Counted from the first letter of the stretch, positions 23,654-42,798 are shown. The stretch is DNA of 64,000 nucleotides from Sediminispirochaeta smaragdinae DSM 11293 (GCF_000143985.1 NC_014364.1:2976001-3040000), one strand, 5' to 3'. Program-made: numbers and translations. The notes: generated by a model not told the origin, from the letters alone.

Positions 23654-25596
23654 ATGCCTAATGCGTTTGATGCCATCTTAAAGGCAATGGAAACAACGGC
23701 TATGGGGCTTCAAACATACCAAAGAATTGATGCTCCACGAGTCGAATATGAAGCGACGAAACTCCAGAGCCAGATAAAACTCGGCCTCGATTCTTTCTCT
23801 CGTGACGCGGAGAAACTGCCGTATGGACAGATACAACAGGCATGGACCGAACGGCAGGAACAGATTACCGACATGATCGGGCAACAGCCCTCGGAAATCC
23901 AGTATGTCATGAAAAATTGGTGGCAGAACGCATCGACTAGCTACCAGTCAACCATGAACGGGCTTGTTGATCAGAAGTACCGGGCACAAGAACTGACTTC
24001 GCTTTCCGAGCAAATTGACGAACTTGCAAAGGACGGAAGCGATGAATCAATTGCAAAAATCAAGAAGCTTGTCGAATCTGCCAATGGAAGTGGGGTTATC
24101 GATCCTGGGACGGCGTACAAGCTGAGTTTTGAGTCAATCGCGAAGGTCAACTACAACGCCGCCAAAGCCAACGCTTTGCAGATCATGGATAAGGACGGTG
24201 TCAGTGCAGCCCTTGAGTATGCCATGAACGGAAACGAGAAGCTCTCAAACGACATGCGCATAGCGCTACGAAACGAGATCAAGACCATTTACACCGACCG
24301 GGAGAATGGAAGGATTCAGCTTGATACGCAGGCGAACGACGATGCCTCTTCCCTTGCTGAACAAATCCTTGATGGTGAGAAGCCCTTGTCTTCAATGGAC
24401 CAGTTGATTGAAAGCGATACTCGCATGAGCGGCAGAAGTCGACTGAATTGGCGTAATTGGATGATCGCCGTACAAACCCAAAGGGACAAAGAACCCGATC
24501 CCGAAATGGCCGCTTATGCAAAGACTGCTCTTAACAAGGTTATGGAGGACTGGGAGAAGAATGGACCGAAAGCTGAACAGAAGAACATGCTTTTGCAGCT
24601 TTTGACAAATGGCTACATCAACAAAAACACCTATGATGATTACCTCTCTACGATTTCCAAGGATCCCATAACAGAGCCGGAGTTTGACGACGGAATCAAG
24701 CTCATCAAATCAGCCTTGAAAGATAACGACGAAGGCATGGAGCAGGCCCTTGCCGCCTTCAGGCAGAAAGTCTATGCAAATCGTTACATCGGCGATGAGC
24801 TCAACCAAAATCGGTGGACCGGCCAGGAGCTTGCCCAGGTTGCGCAGAACATCGCAGCTCCCACCGTCTTGAACGAAATGAAGATGGATCAGTTTCACGT
24901 CGGAGGATTTAACCTTGACGGTTCCTTCTTAAACTCCGTTGAAGAGAACATCCTGAACGCTCAGAACGGAAGGTTTCTCGGTTTGACGGAGGAACATGCC
25001 CAGATGTTCAACCAGATTCAGGAAGGCCAGGAACAAATCATCTTGCAGCTCCTGCCGGACGGAACCACGATCAACAAGATCACCAGGAACAAAAACGGTC
25101 TTCCCGAATTCCACACGACAGTCGGAACATTCATGTTTGCAATCCCAACAGATGAGAATGGGGAGCCAACGTCAAAAGACGAGGTCCTCATCTATCACCT
25201 TGGTGGCGATCAATGGGCGGAGTATGACCGAAAAGCCGTCAAGCAAGAAGCCGACCAGCGCAATGTTTCCGATGCTACGGCCCTTGCCTCAGCAGAGAAA
25301 GCCTACCTTGATCAGGAAGATACTCCGAGGCAAGGCATCCCTCGGTTTACCGTCAATGACGATTACTCTCCCTTAGAGAAAGAGCTTGACCTCATGCGGC
25401 AAGAGCTCCTTGTCGGTGGCGGATTTAGTCAGTATGGGAGGCAGTGGGACTCTACCGCAACCCGAAGAATCAAAGAGATTGCAGAGCGTCGGGGGCTGCC
25501 GACTTCGACCGTCGTCCAGGCGGCAAAGAGCGTCGGATATGTTGATGAGGATTTCAAGATCGGCGTTTTTCGATTCTGGCCTTTTGGAGGTCGAGA

Positions 25597-25600
<4 letters not shown>
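23654..25600 (+). CDS. Internal virion (ejection) protein 2, gp15-like
   Basis: 648 aa, mostly helical and soluble, with no membrane segment. Position between the gp14-like and giant proteins, and its size, match T7 gp15, which forms a periplasmic tunnel during ejection. No enzymatic motif seen. GGAGG before ATG; overlaps the next gene by 4 nt. Confidence 0.72.
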
Positions 25601-36054
<10,454 letters not shown>

Positions 36055-36058
36055 GCCA

Positions 36059-36292
36059 ATGGGCGATAACGACAAAATCGATATGGTCTTAAGCATTGTG
36101 ACGGAACAAGGCCGGGACATCAAAGAGATCAACAGTAAGCTCACCGACTTTTTCATCAACCGGGAAAGTACGTGCCCTGTTGAGAAACGCCATGAGAAGA
36201 AGATTGAGTACCGAACAGTCATTGTCGGAATGGTGTGCGGTCTTGGTGGTTCGATTATCGGGGGACTACTCCCCGTTGTTTTGGGAGGGTGA
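36059..36292 (+). CDS. Lysis-region membrane protein (holin-like)
   Basis: 77 aa. A soluble helical N-terminus (KIDMVLSIVTEQGRDIKEIN) and one C-terminal membrane segment (VIVGMVCGLGGSIIGGLLPV). This is the shape of XhlA/HemX-type accessory holins. It lies directly before the endolysin-like gene. Confidence 0.68.
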   Translation: MGDNDKIDMVLSIVTEQGRDIKEINSKLTDFFINRESTCPVEKRHEKKIEYRTVIVGMVCGLGGSIIGGLLPVVLGG

Positions 36293-36297
36293 AAAAT

Positions 36298-36777
36298 ATG
36301 ATTATGAGCTGGAATCGACGAGAGAAAAAACTCGTTTGTGGAAACAGAAAAATACCTTGTTCCTGCATTGTTCGCAACGAGCTTAATGGATGGAGACCGC
36401 TGGCAAATAAACCGGCACAGGATGAGGTCGTAAGGTCTCTACCGGAGAATATTCCGTACATGCCACGACCGTTTCCGGTCGGACGTTGGAATGTTGGCAG
36501 ACCAGTGCCTCGATCTCATCCGTATAAAGCCCCCTATTACATCCCGACTGATGCCTTCCAGATGCTGCCGAGATGGGAACTTGACGACGATGGTGGATAT
36601 CTTCGGGAAACGGAGGATATGGTCCGTGACGAAGATTATGGACTTCATTGCTCATCATCAAACACAACACTCGGCTGTATCAGAATCACCAAGGAAAAGG
36701 ATTTGCTCTGGATGGTCGAGAAGATCAATAGAACGCTTGATACAGGAGAAAAGGTGTATCTGGAGGTAGCGGCATGA
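36298..36777 (+). CDS. L,D-transpeptidase-fold endolysin candidate
   Basis: 159 aa. The motif LHCSSSNTTLGCIRI (His117, Gly126, Cys127, Arg129) is the active-site pattern of YkuD/L,D-transpeptidase enzymes (H-x-n-S/T-x-GC-I/V-R). In the lysis block such an enzyme would cut or exchange peptidoglycan cross-links and serve as the endolysin. There is no signal peptide, so a holin is needed. ATG 36298 follows GGGAGGG; a longer upstream frame lacks support. Most phage lysins are muramidases or amidases, so this class is unusual. Confidence 0.68.
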   Translation: MIMSWNRREKKLVCGNRKIPCSCIVRNELNGWRPLANKPAQDEVVRSLPENIPYMPRPFPVGRWNVGRPVPRSHPYKAPYYIPTDAFQMLPRWELDDDGGYLRETEDMVRDEDYGLHCSSSNTTLGCIRITKEKDLLWMVEKINRTLDTGEKVYLEVAA

Positions 36778-36995
36778 AGAAATTCTTCAAAAGTTTTTTC
36801 AATTCCACGAATGACATAAACGAGAGTACGGTTATCGGGTTTGTCGTTGCCATTTTGTTTGTTGCGGCGACCTTCCTGAATATTGTGGATGCCGAAAAAT
36901 ACCAAACGATCGGCTGGGTATTGGTTGGATTGTTTACCGGATCAACGGCGCGAAATATCGTTGACACATTGAAAAGGTCAAAGGGCAATCCCTAA
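36774..36995 (+). CDS. Holin-like membrane protein
   Basis: 73 aa with two hydrophobic segments (STVIGFVVAILFVAATFLNI and TIGWVLVGLFTGSTARNIV), a basic-aromatic N-terminus and a basic tail. ATGA overlap with the endolysin-like gene. The most probable holin of the phage. Confidence 0.72.
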   Translation: MKKFFKSFFNSTNDINESTVIGFVVAILFVAATFLNIVDAEKYQTIGWVLVGLFTGSTARNIVDTLKRSKGNP

Positions 36996-37007
36996 CGAGG
37001 TGAAGGA

Positions 37008-37463
37008 TTGAGATGCGCAAAATTATTAGCATTATCCTTACTCTTTTTGTGTGTTTTTCCGCTGGTTTCCTCCTGGGCACTTACCGCTCAGGAAGAGGCG
37101 ATAGTGGACGAGCTGCAGAATACGATAGTAGAGGCAAAAAGCGAGATACAGAGTATCAAAAGCTCAGCAATGAGTATGAGCGAGCAGTTGAGACGTACGA
37201 GGGAGAGCTCGCAGAGCTTCGAGCGGAAGTGGCAGGATACGGAAAAGAAGCTGGAGGGCTTACAGAGCGAATCGGAGGAACGGAAAGCCAAAGTGTCGGC
37301 ATTGCAGAGCGAGCGGGACGGGCTGAGGAAGGACTATCAAGAGCTCTTGATCTATTGCGAAGGCTTAGAGAGGCGGAATCAGCGGCAGCAGACGGCCCTT
37401 AAAGCCGGGGGCTCTCTCCTGGCCGCCTCAATCATCGTGAATGTACTGCAGGCTCTGTTTTGA
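37008..37463 (+). CDS. Exported coiled-coil protein with C-terminal membrane anchor (spanin-like, frame A)
   Basis: 151 aa from TTG 37008. A textbook signal peptide (KLLALSLLFLCVFPLVSSWA) is followed by about 95 residues of coiled coil and a C-terminal membrane segment (LKAGGSLLAASIIVNVLQAL). This topology, an exported rod tethered at its end, resembles one-piece spanins, though the signal lacks a lipobox. AGGTG lies 5 nt before the TTG. It almost entirely overlaps a second plausible ORF in another frame (37013-37402). Its downstream position after holin and endolysin fits lysis stage three. Confidence 0.62.
   Translation: MRCAKLLALSLLFLCVFPLVSSWALTAQEEAIVDELQNTIVEAKSEIQSIKSSAMSMSEQLRRTRESSQSFERKWQDTEKKLEGLQSESEERKAKVSALQSERDGLRKDYQELLIYCEGLERRNQRQQTALKAGGSLLAASIIVNVLQALF
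37013..37402 (+). CDS. Rz-like i-spanin candidate (frame B, overlapping)
   Basis: 129 aa from ATG 37013, AAGGA 5 nt upstream. A single N-terminal membrane segment (KIISIILTLFVCFSAGFLLG) is followed by charged coiled coil (EYQKLSNEYERAVETYEGEL, AEEGLSRALDLLRRLREAES), the form of lambda Rz inner-membrane spanins. It is nested in frame A apart from its start offset. Both frames have starts, ribosome sites and export or membrane signals, so either or both may be expressed; the ATG frame has the better start. Confidence 0.58.
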   Translation: MRKIISIILTLFVCFSAGFLLGTYRSGRGDSGRAAEYDSRGKKRDTEYQKLSNEYERAVETYEGELAELRAEVAGYGKEAGGLTERIGGTESQSVGIAERAGRAEEGLSRALDLLRRLREAESAAADGP

Positions 37464-37605
37464 TCTTGCTAAGGGGGAAGAGTTGCATCCTTCTCATGGG
37501 AGGATTATAATACTCATGGGTCATTTCGTTGGTTATCTGCATGAAATTCATGTTGATAAAGGAAGTTATATGCAATTTCTTTTTTGGCTAAAGATATATG
37601 AGAAA

Positions 37606-37626
37606 GAGCCCGCCGTCCATGGGCTC
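37606..37626. terminator. Hairpin before the HEPN gene
   Basis: GAGCCC (37606-37611) pairs with GGGCTC (37621-37626) around loop GCCGTCCAT. The core GCCGTCCATGG recurs in the hairpin at 38768-38793 on the other side of the HEPN gene. There is no clear T-run, so terminator function is uncertain. Confidence 0.45.
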
Positions 37627-37649
37627 CGTTAAGAAATTAGGAGGATTAG

Positions 37650-38759
37650 ATGAAAGATATCTCAGAAATAAATATGAATCTTGATGAATATAATTTTTAT
37701 ACTTTTCAATTCGTTGATGAACTTAGATATTTTTTTACCCCTGAACAAGTTTTTAATAAAAATGACGCATTTAATAATTTCATTGAAAATTTAAAGGTAA
37801 AATTTAGAGACTGTGGATGGGAAGGAGATGGAGAACTTAATATTGGTTGGCTTCCTCCATTTCTTGATGAATCTATTGATCCTAATTATGGAAATATATA
37901 TTGGCATATTAAACAGGATAATAACGGCTATTCTTTTATTGCATCACCTTCTACTTTTTATTCTTCACGAATATTGGATCAAAATAAAAAACGTTTTATA
38001 GGTAGCAAGATTCTTGAAACTCAATCTATTACGGAAATTACAAGTAAAATACTTATAGGGAAAACCAAAGAGATTCAAGATATTATTAATGATTTAAAAT
38101 TAGAAAGTTATCCAGATATCATTTTAAAAACTATACTCATTAGCATCCAAAGTGATCTCGTTTCATCCTTTATATCTTTTATTGAAGATGTATATTTACA
38201 ATTTATCATTCATTTTTTCGAGGAGAACAATAGAGACAATTTAAGACTAAGTAAAATCGATGCTAAAATTGATATGAAAAGTATTAATTCAGACATTGAT
38301 TATAGTGATAGAGAGCAATCATTAACACTTCGATTAATTATGAAATCTATTTGGGAAAATTTTAAATTTTGGCCATTTAAAGAAAAATATAATGAGATCA
38401 CAAAAGCTATTGATTTCCAAATTGATCAATCATCTCGTGATATGCTTTTTAAGCATGTATATTTACGAAATTGTATCCATCACAAAAATGGACAAGTTCA
38501 GAATGATTTACAAAAAATGTTAGGTAGAAATAATATAAAGGTGTTAAACAATCAAAATAGAGAAATTGTGTTGAAAGAATGGGATTCTATAGATTTATCT
38601 ATAAACGAAATATCAATTTTTAAAGAAAAATTAGAAGACTTCATAAGCAAATATGAGGTACATATTTTACAAAGAATGACAAGTAGATCAATACATCATA
38701 GTTTTAAAAACCCAATTGTCAGGAAATTTGATTTATCAGCAAAGAAAGACACTGATTAA
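37650..38759 (+). CDS. HEPN-type protein, candidate abortive-infection factor
   Basis: 369 aa, very AT-rich compared with the phage backbone. VYLRNCIHHKNGQ holds R273-x4-H278, the RX4-6H catalytic signature of HEPN RNases, placed late in a helical C-terminal domain (about 220-330). The N-terminal 110 residues form another domain (WLPPFLDESIDPNYGNIYWH). Single-gene HEPN proteins of this size are common in phage-defence islands. RBS AGGAGG at 37640. It is flanked by two hairpins with a shared core and followed by a lipoprotein gene, a typical cargo (moron) arrangement. The defence role is inferred. Confidence 0.68.
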   Translation: MKDISEINMNLDEYNFYTFQFVDELRYFFTPEQVFNKNDAFNNFIENLKVKFRDCGWEGDGELNIGWLPPFLDESIDPNYGNIYWHIKQDNNGYSFIASPSTFYSSRILDQNKKRFIGSKILETQSITEITSKILIGKTKEIQDIINDLKLESYPDIILKTILISIQSDLVSSFISFIEDVYLQFIIHFFEENNRDNLRLSKIDAKIDMKSINSDIDYSDREQSLTLRLIMKSIWENFKFWPFKEKYNEITKAIDFQIDQSSRDMLFKHVYLRNCIHHKNGQVQNDLQKMLGRNNIKVLNNQNREIVLKEWDSIDLSINEISIFKEKLEDFISKYEVHILQRMTSRSIHHSFKNPIVRKFDLSAKKDTD

Positions 38760-38767
38760 AATAGTAA

Positions 38768-38793
38768 CCCAAATGCCGTCCATGGCATTTGGG
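38768..38793. terminator. Perfect hairpin after the HEPN gene
   Basis: CCCAAATGCC (38768-38777) pairs over 10 bp with GGCATTTGGG (38784-38793), loop GTCCAT, followed by GAATTTT. A good terminator candidate for the HEPN gene. It shares GCCGTCCATGG with the hairpin at 37606-37626. Confidence 0.65.
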
Positions 38794-38830
38794 GAATTTT
38801 CGGATTGATATTACTTTTTGAGGTATAAAT

Positions 38831-39292
38831 ATGGAAAAAATAATAGAGAAAATAACTGTTAGTTTCTTAATCCTTATTCTATTTTCATGTACTTCATTTC
38901 CAGCGCTTAACCCACCAGCTTCAGCAACACAAACTGGTCCGAGAACAATCATACTTAATGGAGAGGAAATATCTGAAGAAGATGTCGGAGGCTTCATCTC
39001 ATGGTACGGGCAAGACTTTATAGAAGCAGGACCTATTATAGTAGAAGTTGGTTTTTTTGGTGATCCAAACTTAGAAGGATTAGGCTTCATTCTCTATGAT
39101 GGCGGATTCACTGGTGAATTGACTTATTATCGCAGAACAGGATTAGAACATCGTTGGGATTGGGGACCAAATGAAACCGATTATGCCTTTGTGATTCAAA
39201 CTGATGGAACTGGCTTATATTATGATTTTACAAAAGTTAAGAAAGGTAAGAGTACCACCGCCAGTGCGGTCTATATATGCCATAAGCGTTAA
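38831..39292 (+). CDS. Putative lipoprotein, prophage cargo
   Basis: 153 aa. Signal peptide with lipobox LFSC (Cys about 21), then a beta-rich mature domain (ISWYGQDFIEAGPIIVEVGF, LGFILYDGGFTGELTYY, HRWDWGPNETDYAFVIQ). No family recognised. As a lysogen-expressed surface lipoprotein at the cargo end it could act in superinfection exclusion. ATG 38831 follows GAGG. Confidence 0.7.
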   Translation: MEKIIEKITVSFLILILFSCTSFPALNPPASATQTGPRTIILNGEEISEEDVGGFISWYGQDFIEAGPIIVEVGFFGDPNLEGLGFILYDGGFTGELTYYRRTGLEHRWDWGPNETDYAFVIQTDGTGLYYDFTKVKKGKSTTASAVYICHKR

Positions 39293-39537
39293 TTAACCGC
39301 GCCCGTCCCAAATCTACCTTTCTTCATCTAATAACGATATATGGTTTCACTTCCTCTAACTTTCCTCTTGTGGGAAGTGCCCGACGGCGACTTCATTGCA
39401 GTTCATGGGGCATGAGTCGAGGCAATGATTCTCCACTACTCCCGGCCGTATTGGCAGGAGAGGCTTGTTGCGTATGGAGGCGACAGGAGAAGGTTGAGTA
39501 GTTCTGGAAGTGATGAATGTTCCTCTTATCGGCCGTG

Positions 39538-39577
39538 ACCATGACAATAGCCACGTCTGCTCCAATTGCTGGTTATG
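39538..39577 (-). repeat. attC 5' half-site after DUF2971 gene
   Basis: Minus-strand CATAACCAGCAATTGGAGC then AGACGTGGCTATTGTCATGG, nearly identical to the 5' arm of the attC at 40559-40735. It begins 22 nt downstream of the DUF2971 stop, the normal cassette position. I see no matching 3' arm (GCTCAATTG), so the site is truncated or chimeric. The rest of 39293-39537 holds no recognisable gene. Confidence 0.65.
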
Positions 39578-39599
39578 TAGTTCCACTTTAGTTAAAGCT

Positions 39600-40505
39600 T
39601 CAGCGAATATACCCTCTCGACCTACTAATCATTATCTCACTTCCATCTATCTTATCCGATAGGTAACTATAAATTTCCTGTTTAACAATATCATCATTTG
39701 AGACATGTGGCCCTAAGATAACTTTTGAAATTCCTACGTTTAGTTTGTTTTGATAATCATTTTTATAGTTAAACACAATCTCAACTATCTGTTGTATTTC
39801 CTTATCCTTAAGAATATACTTTGTGAAGTTTTTTTTATTGCTTAGTATAAAATATCGCCATTCTTGTTCTTCTTTATGGAATTCATTCTTAATTAGAGAG
39901 GCCATAATCAATATTAGATTAATAAGCTCTTTTTGGATTGTTTCAGAATATTTATTATTTTCATTAACAATACTGGTCATATGGTTATATATTGTATTTT
40001 CAAAGTCATAAATTCTTTGATCTACAATTTCTAATTTTTCATCATAATATACAACAGGATAGATGTAGCAAAGTGATCCTTCGCCCATTTTTTCTTTTAT
40101 TTTTTCAAAGAACTTTATTCGATTAAATCCTATCGCTACACCTTTACCTCTTTCAGCGTAATTTATCCATTGTTGATGAATATCATGTTCCGCCGATGTC
40201 GAAAATATATAGAAATCAGCATCATATATTGCTTTCCGTTCATAGTCGCTTATGATTTCCAGTACTGTACTTTCATCTTTGAATATTTTCTTAATAACAG
40301 ATAGCCCAAATTCAATTTCCAATGGATCATTCAATCTGTAGATGTTTGAGAAGCGTAAAGAACAGTTTTCAACGATATTAAATAGAGTAGATTTCGTAGT
40401 GTAGTGGTAAACCGTATCAACTTTTTTGTCAATTTTGACATCCATTTCTTTAAACAGAGTGTCAATGGCTTCTTTATCAATTTCATCAAAGTATTTATCT
40501 TCCAT
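39600..40505 (-). CDS. DUF2971 family protein, cassette gene
   Basis: 301 aa. The DUF2971 pattern is visible: VYHYTTKSTLFNIVENCSLR, FSNIYRLNDPLEIEFGL, FSTSAEHDIHQQWINYAERG, KGVAIGFN. This family is frequent in mobile and defence islands; its fold is thought to resemble ADP-ribosyltransferases, but activity is unknown to me. AT-rich. A half attC follows its stop and a complete attC lies between its start and the AAA-TIR gene, so it is an integron-type cassette carried in the prophage. Confidence 0.75.
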   Translation of the reverse strand: MEDKYFDEIDKEAIDTLFKEMDVKIDKKVDTVYHYTTKSTLFNIVENCSLRFSNIYRLNDPLEIEFGLSVIKKIFKDESTVLEIISDYERKAIYDADFYIFSTSAEHDIHQQWINYAERGKGVAIGFNRIKFFEKIKEKMGEGSLCYIYPVVYYDEKLEIVDQRIYDFENTIYNHMTSIVNENNKYSETIQKELINLILIMASLIKNEFHKEEQEWRYFILSNKKNFTKYILKDKEIQQIVEIVFNYKNDYQNKLNVGISKVILGPHVSNDDIVKQEIYSYLSDKIDGSEIMISRSRGYIR

Positions 40506-40558
40506 TCATACCTTCTAAAATCTAACCTAAACGCTAATTTAAACAAATTTTGAATCTA

Positions 40559-40735
40559 CATAACATTCAATTGAGCTGCGTGGCGTTCACTGGCATGCGT
40601 TTGTGCTCTTTCCTTCATGCATTATACCATATCTTTCACAAATTAGAGCTTTCGCTTTCAAATCCAGCTCTTCTTTACCCAATCTAACGCACAAACCATG
40701 ACAGTAGCCACGTCTGCTCCAATTGCTGGTTATGC
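40559..40735 (-). repeat. attC recombination site (integron cassette)
   Basis: Read on the minus strand, it starts GCATAACCAGCAATTGGAGC and ends AGCTCAATTGAATGTTATG. The ends pair as CATAAC/GTTATG, CAATTGGAGC against GCTCAATTG with one extra unpaired G, and GTGGC/GCCAC. Deeper, GTTTGTGC pairs with GCACAAAC. One extrahelical base in the L box and CATAAC/GTTATG core ends are hallmarks of attC. It abuts the AAA-TIR stop codon. Confidence 0.82.
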
Positions 40736-40736
40736 A

Positions 40737-42218
40737 TCACTTTCGTTCTCGTTTTTCTCTTATCTTCTTAATCAGTAAATCCGCAATACTGTTAATTTGA
40801 GTCTCTATAGGTTCATCTATACTATATGTAATACCACCAACTTTTTTTGTTTCATCGAACATTGATAGTTCTACATTTGAAAACCAGATTGGAATTACAG
40901 ATTCTTCACCAAATCTTTCTTTAAATTGTTCTGATTCGAATTTCGTCCATATTTTTGTCGGGTACTCTTTACTTAATAAAACAATAACAAATTCTGCCTC
41001 TGAGTTATAAATAGGTGCTAAATATTCTTCAACATTAGTAGCTAATATGCTGTGTTGCTCATTTTTATCATAAAATACTTCAAGTTCACCTTCAGTCAGT
41101 TTATCAAATAATTTTTCCGCAATTACTCGTTGTTCTCCGGCAAAGGATAAAGCAAAGTCATAGTTCGAAGAGATATCAAGGTTAAGAAATCCTAACTTTT
41201 TACCAAATTTAGTCCACAAAAGATTTCGCAAATAGAATAAAAACTTTGGATCTTCAATTGATAATATTTTTGATTCAACATCAAAATGTATATTCTTCTT
41301 AATTTCTACATTATTTTCAATTAAGGATGCCAAAAATCCTTTATCAACAACTTGATTTATGCTTCCTTTAAATTTTGGATATAATAATACGATGTCATTA
41401 ATATTTAATGACCAGTCCTCACTCTTCGAGAGCCAATATAGTAAATGAAAATATGGAGCTCTACCTTCGGGTCTTATTTTAGAGCCAATTGAGAAATCCC
41501 TAGCGACATGAAAGAATACTCGCTGTAATTCATTCATAATTCCTTCTTTTACTTCAATTAAACTTACTTCAATATTTTTTTCTTCCTTTTCCTTTTCTAA
41601 CACACGCTGTCGTATACAAGCTTCAGAACAAATCATTTGTGTTATATGAAAACTACCACCTGACATTTCTGCAATTTGGTTTGGAGAGGGATATTTGATA
41701 TTTAAAGCTGATTCGCCTTTTACAATAAGCTCAATTATTTTATCATCAGGATTGCTTTCAAAGCGTATCGTATCTACCCTATTATTCAAGTCTGGTGCAA
41801 ATTTTACAAGTGAATCTCCAGCTTTGTTGATACCAACTGCGATTACTTTACTATTCTCGTCTTCTTCATCAGCCAACAATTTAATGTAATTTGCGATGCT
41901 TTCTTTCGTGTTATCATCTAGAATATGAAAGTCATCAATTATCACAATTCCAACATCTGTCATATCTGGTAGCGATACAATTATATCTTTATCTTCTTTT
42001 TTTCTAGTTGATAATATTAAAACTTTGCTTCGCAATCCTACTTCGTCGATAGCTTTCTGTACGCATGTTGTTTTTCCGATACCAGATGGTCCTTCTATTA
42101 TTAAACTGCGACCTTTTGTTCTTAATGCAACTAGCATTTTTGTATATTCAGGTGGTTCAACGAATGTATATGTGGGAACACCTGATGTCTTAAACACTTC
42201 TTCTAATCGTGGTTCCAT
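40737..42218 (-). CDS. AAA ATPase-TIR protein, candidate antiphage effector
   Basis: 493 aa. N-terminal AAA-type ATPase with Walker A GPSGIGKT (43-50) and Walker B IVIIDDFH (91-98), a middle winged/helical region, and a C-terminal TIR domain from about 355 (YDFALSFAGEQRVIAEKLFD, VFYDKNEQHSILATNVEEYL, FVIVLLSKEYPTKIWTKFES). The Glu of WTKFES lies where TIR NADases have their catalytic Glu. ATPase-TIR fusions are sensor-effector proteins of bacterial immunity that deplete NAD on infection. It is an integron-type cassette: attC abuts its stop. Start ATG at 42218. Confidence 0.8.
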   Translation of the reverse strand: MEPRLEEVFKTSGVPTYTFVEPPEYTKMLVALRTKGRSLIIEGPSGIGKTTCVQKAIDEVGLRSKVLILSTRKKEDKDIIVSLPDMTDVGIVIIDDFHILDDNTKESIANYIKLLADEEDENSKVIAVGINKAGDSLVKFAPDLNNRVDTIRFESNPDDKIIELIVKGESALNIKYPSPNQIAEMSGGSFHITQMICSEACIRQRVLEKEKEEKNIEVSLIEVKEGIMNELQRVFFHVARDFSIGSKIRPEGRAPYFHLLYWLSKSEDWSLNINDIVLLYPKFKGSINQVVDKGFLASLIENNVEIKKNIHFDVESKILSIEDPKFLFYLRNLLWTKFGKKLGFLNLDISSNYDFALSFAGEQRVIAEKLFDKLTEGELEVFYDKNEQHSILATNVEEYLAPIYNSEAEFVIVLLSKEYPTKIWTKFESEQFKERFGEESVIPIWFSNVELSMFDETKKVGGITYSIDEPIETQINSIADLLIKKIREKRERK

Positions 42219-42283
42219 TTAATACTCCATAAGGTATGATACAGTTTTTATTACCAATATAACCAATATATCGCCAAGTTGTG

Positions 42284-42580
42284 CATAACATAATAGATTA
42301 TGTCGTCTGAGTAGAAAATGATTCCGAATTTTCTTCATTACATGTAACTCGTATAAGGACCTAATAATCTCCTTTACAACATAGATAAAAGCATGAATGG
42401 GGTATTTATATGCAGAAAGTTAATCTTAATTCATACTTATATCTGAGACTTTATATAATTTATTGTAAGCCCACTACTTTCATAGTGCAACAAAAAAATC
42501 AACTCTCTCTATATAGCTTGTTCTGTGGATACCATTTTTTTATGCACTGAGGTCTTACTGTCGGTCGATTACAAAACTTT
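42284..42580 (-). repeat. Cassette-leader repeat, copy A
   Basis: On the minus strand this segment, upstream of the AAA-TIR gene, is homologous to 47790-47960 upstream of relB: TGGTATCC(A/C)CAGAACA near one end and TTCTAC(T/C)CA(G/A)ACG...CTATTATGTTAT at the gene-proximal end. Copy A has about 130 bp more in the middle. It may be attI-like or the common start of a cassette array. No gene seen in 42219-42754. Confidence 0.6.
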
Positions 42581-42754
42581 CACAAGGTTGATGATTATAC
42601 ATCAAACCCACCGTTAGGTTATATCAAGACCTGCATTTATTCTGCATTCTATTTCTGCTGTGCTGTGATAATCATTGACAACAAAAACATCATAATTTAC
42701 TATAATATAGTGATTTATTCACTTGCAGAGTACATATGCCATTAGGCTCTTAAT

Positions 42755-42798
42755 GCCTTCTAAGCCGTAGGTCGCAGGTTCGAATCCTGCTGGACGTA
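42755..42798 (+). repeat. attR: tRNA-Arg 3' end repeat
   Basis: 44 bp identical to 601-644. Only the 3' part of tRNA-Arg is present, with no D-arm, so it is not a tRNA gene. It marks the right prophage boundary. A decayed integrase start follows 116 nt downstream, the same spacing as attL to int, so this repeat probably also served as the left end of an older element. Confidence 0.95.

Noticed and set aside
37441-37632. 63-codon ORF after the spanin-like genes
   Set aside because: Its end runs through the hairpin at 37606-37626, it has no ribosome site and no domain.
39356-39586. 76-codon minus-strand ORF with Cys and Pro residues
   Set aside because: It lies over the attC half-site and has no ribosome site; kept as noncoding.
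42755-42798. A second tRNA-Arg gene
   Set aside because: Only the 3' part of the tRNA is present, with no acceptor 5' strand or D-arm; it is attR.
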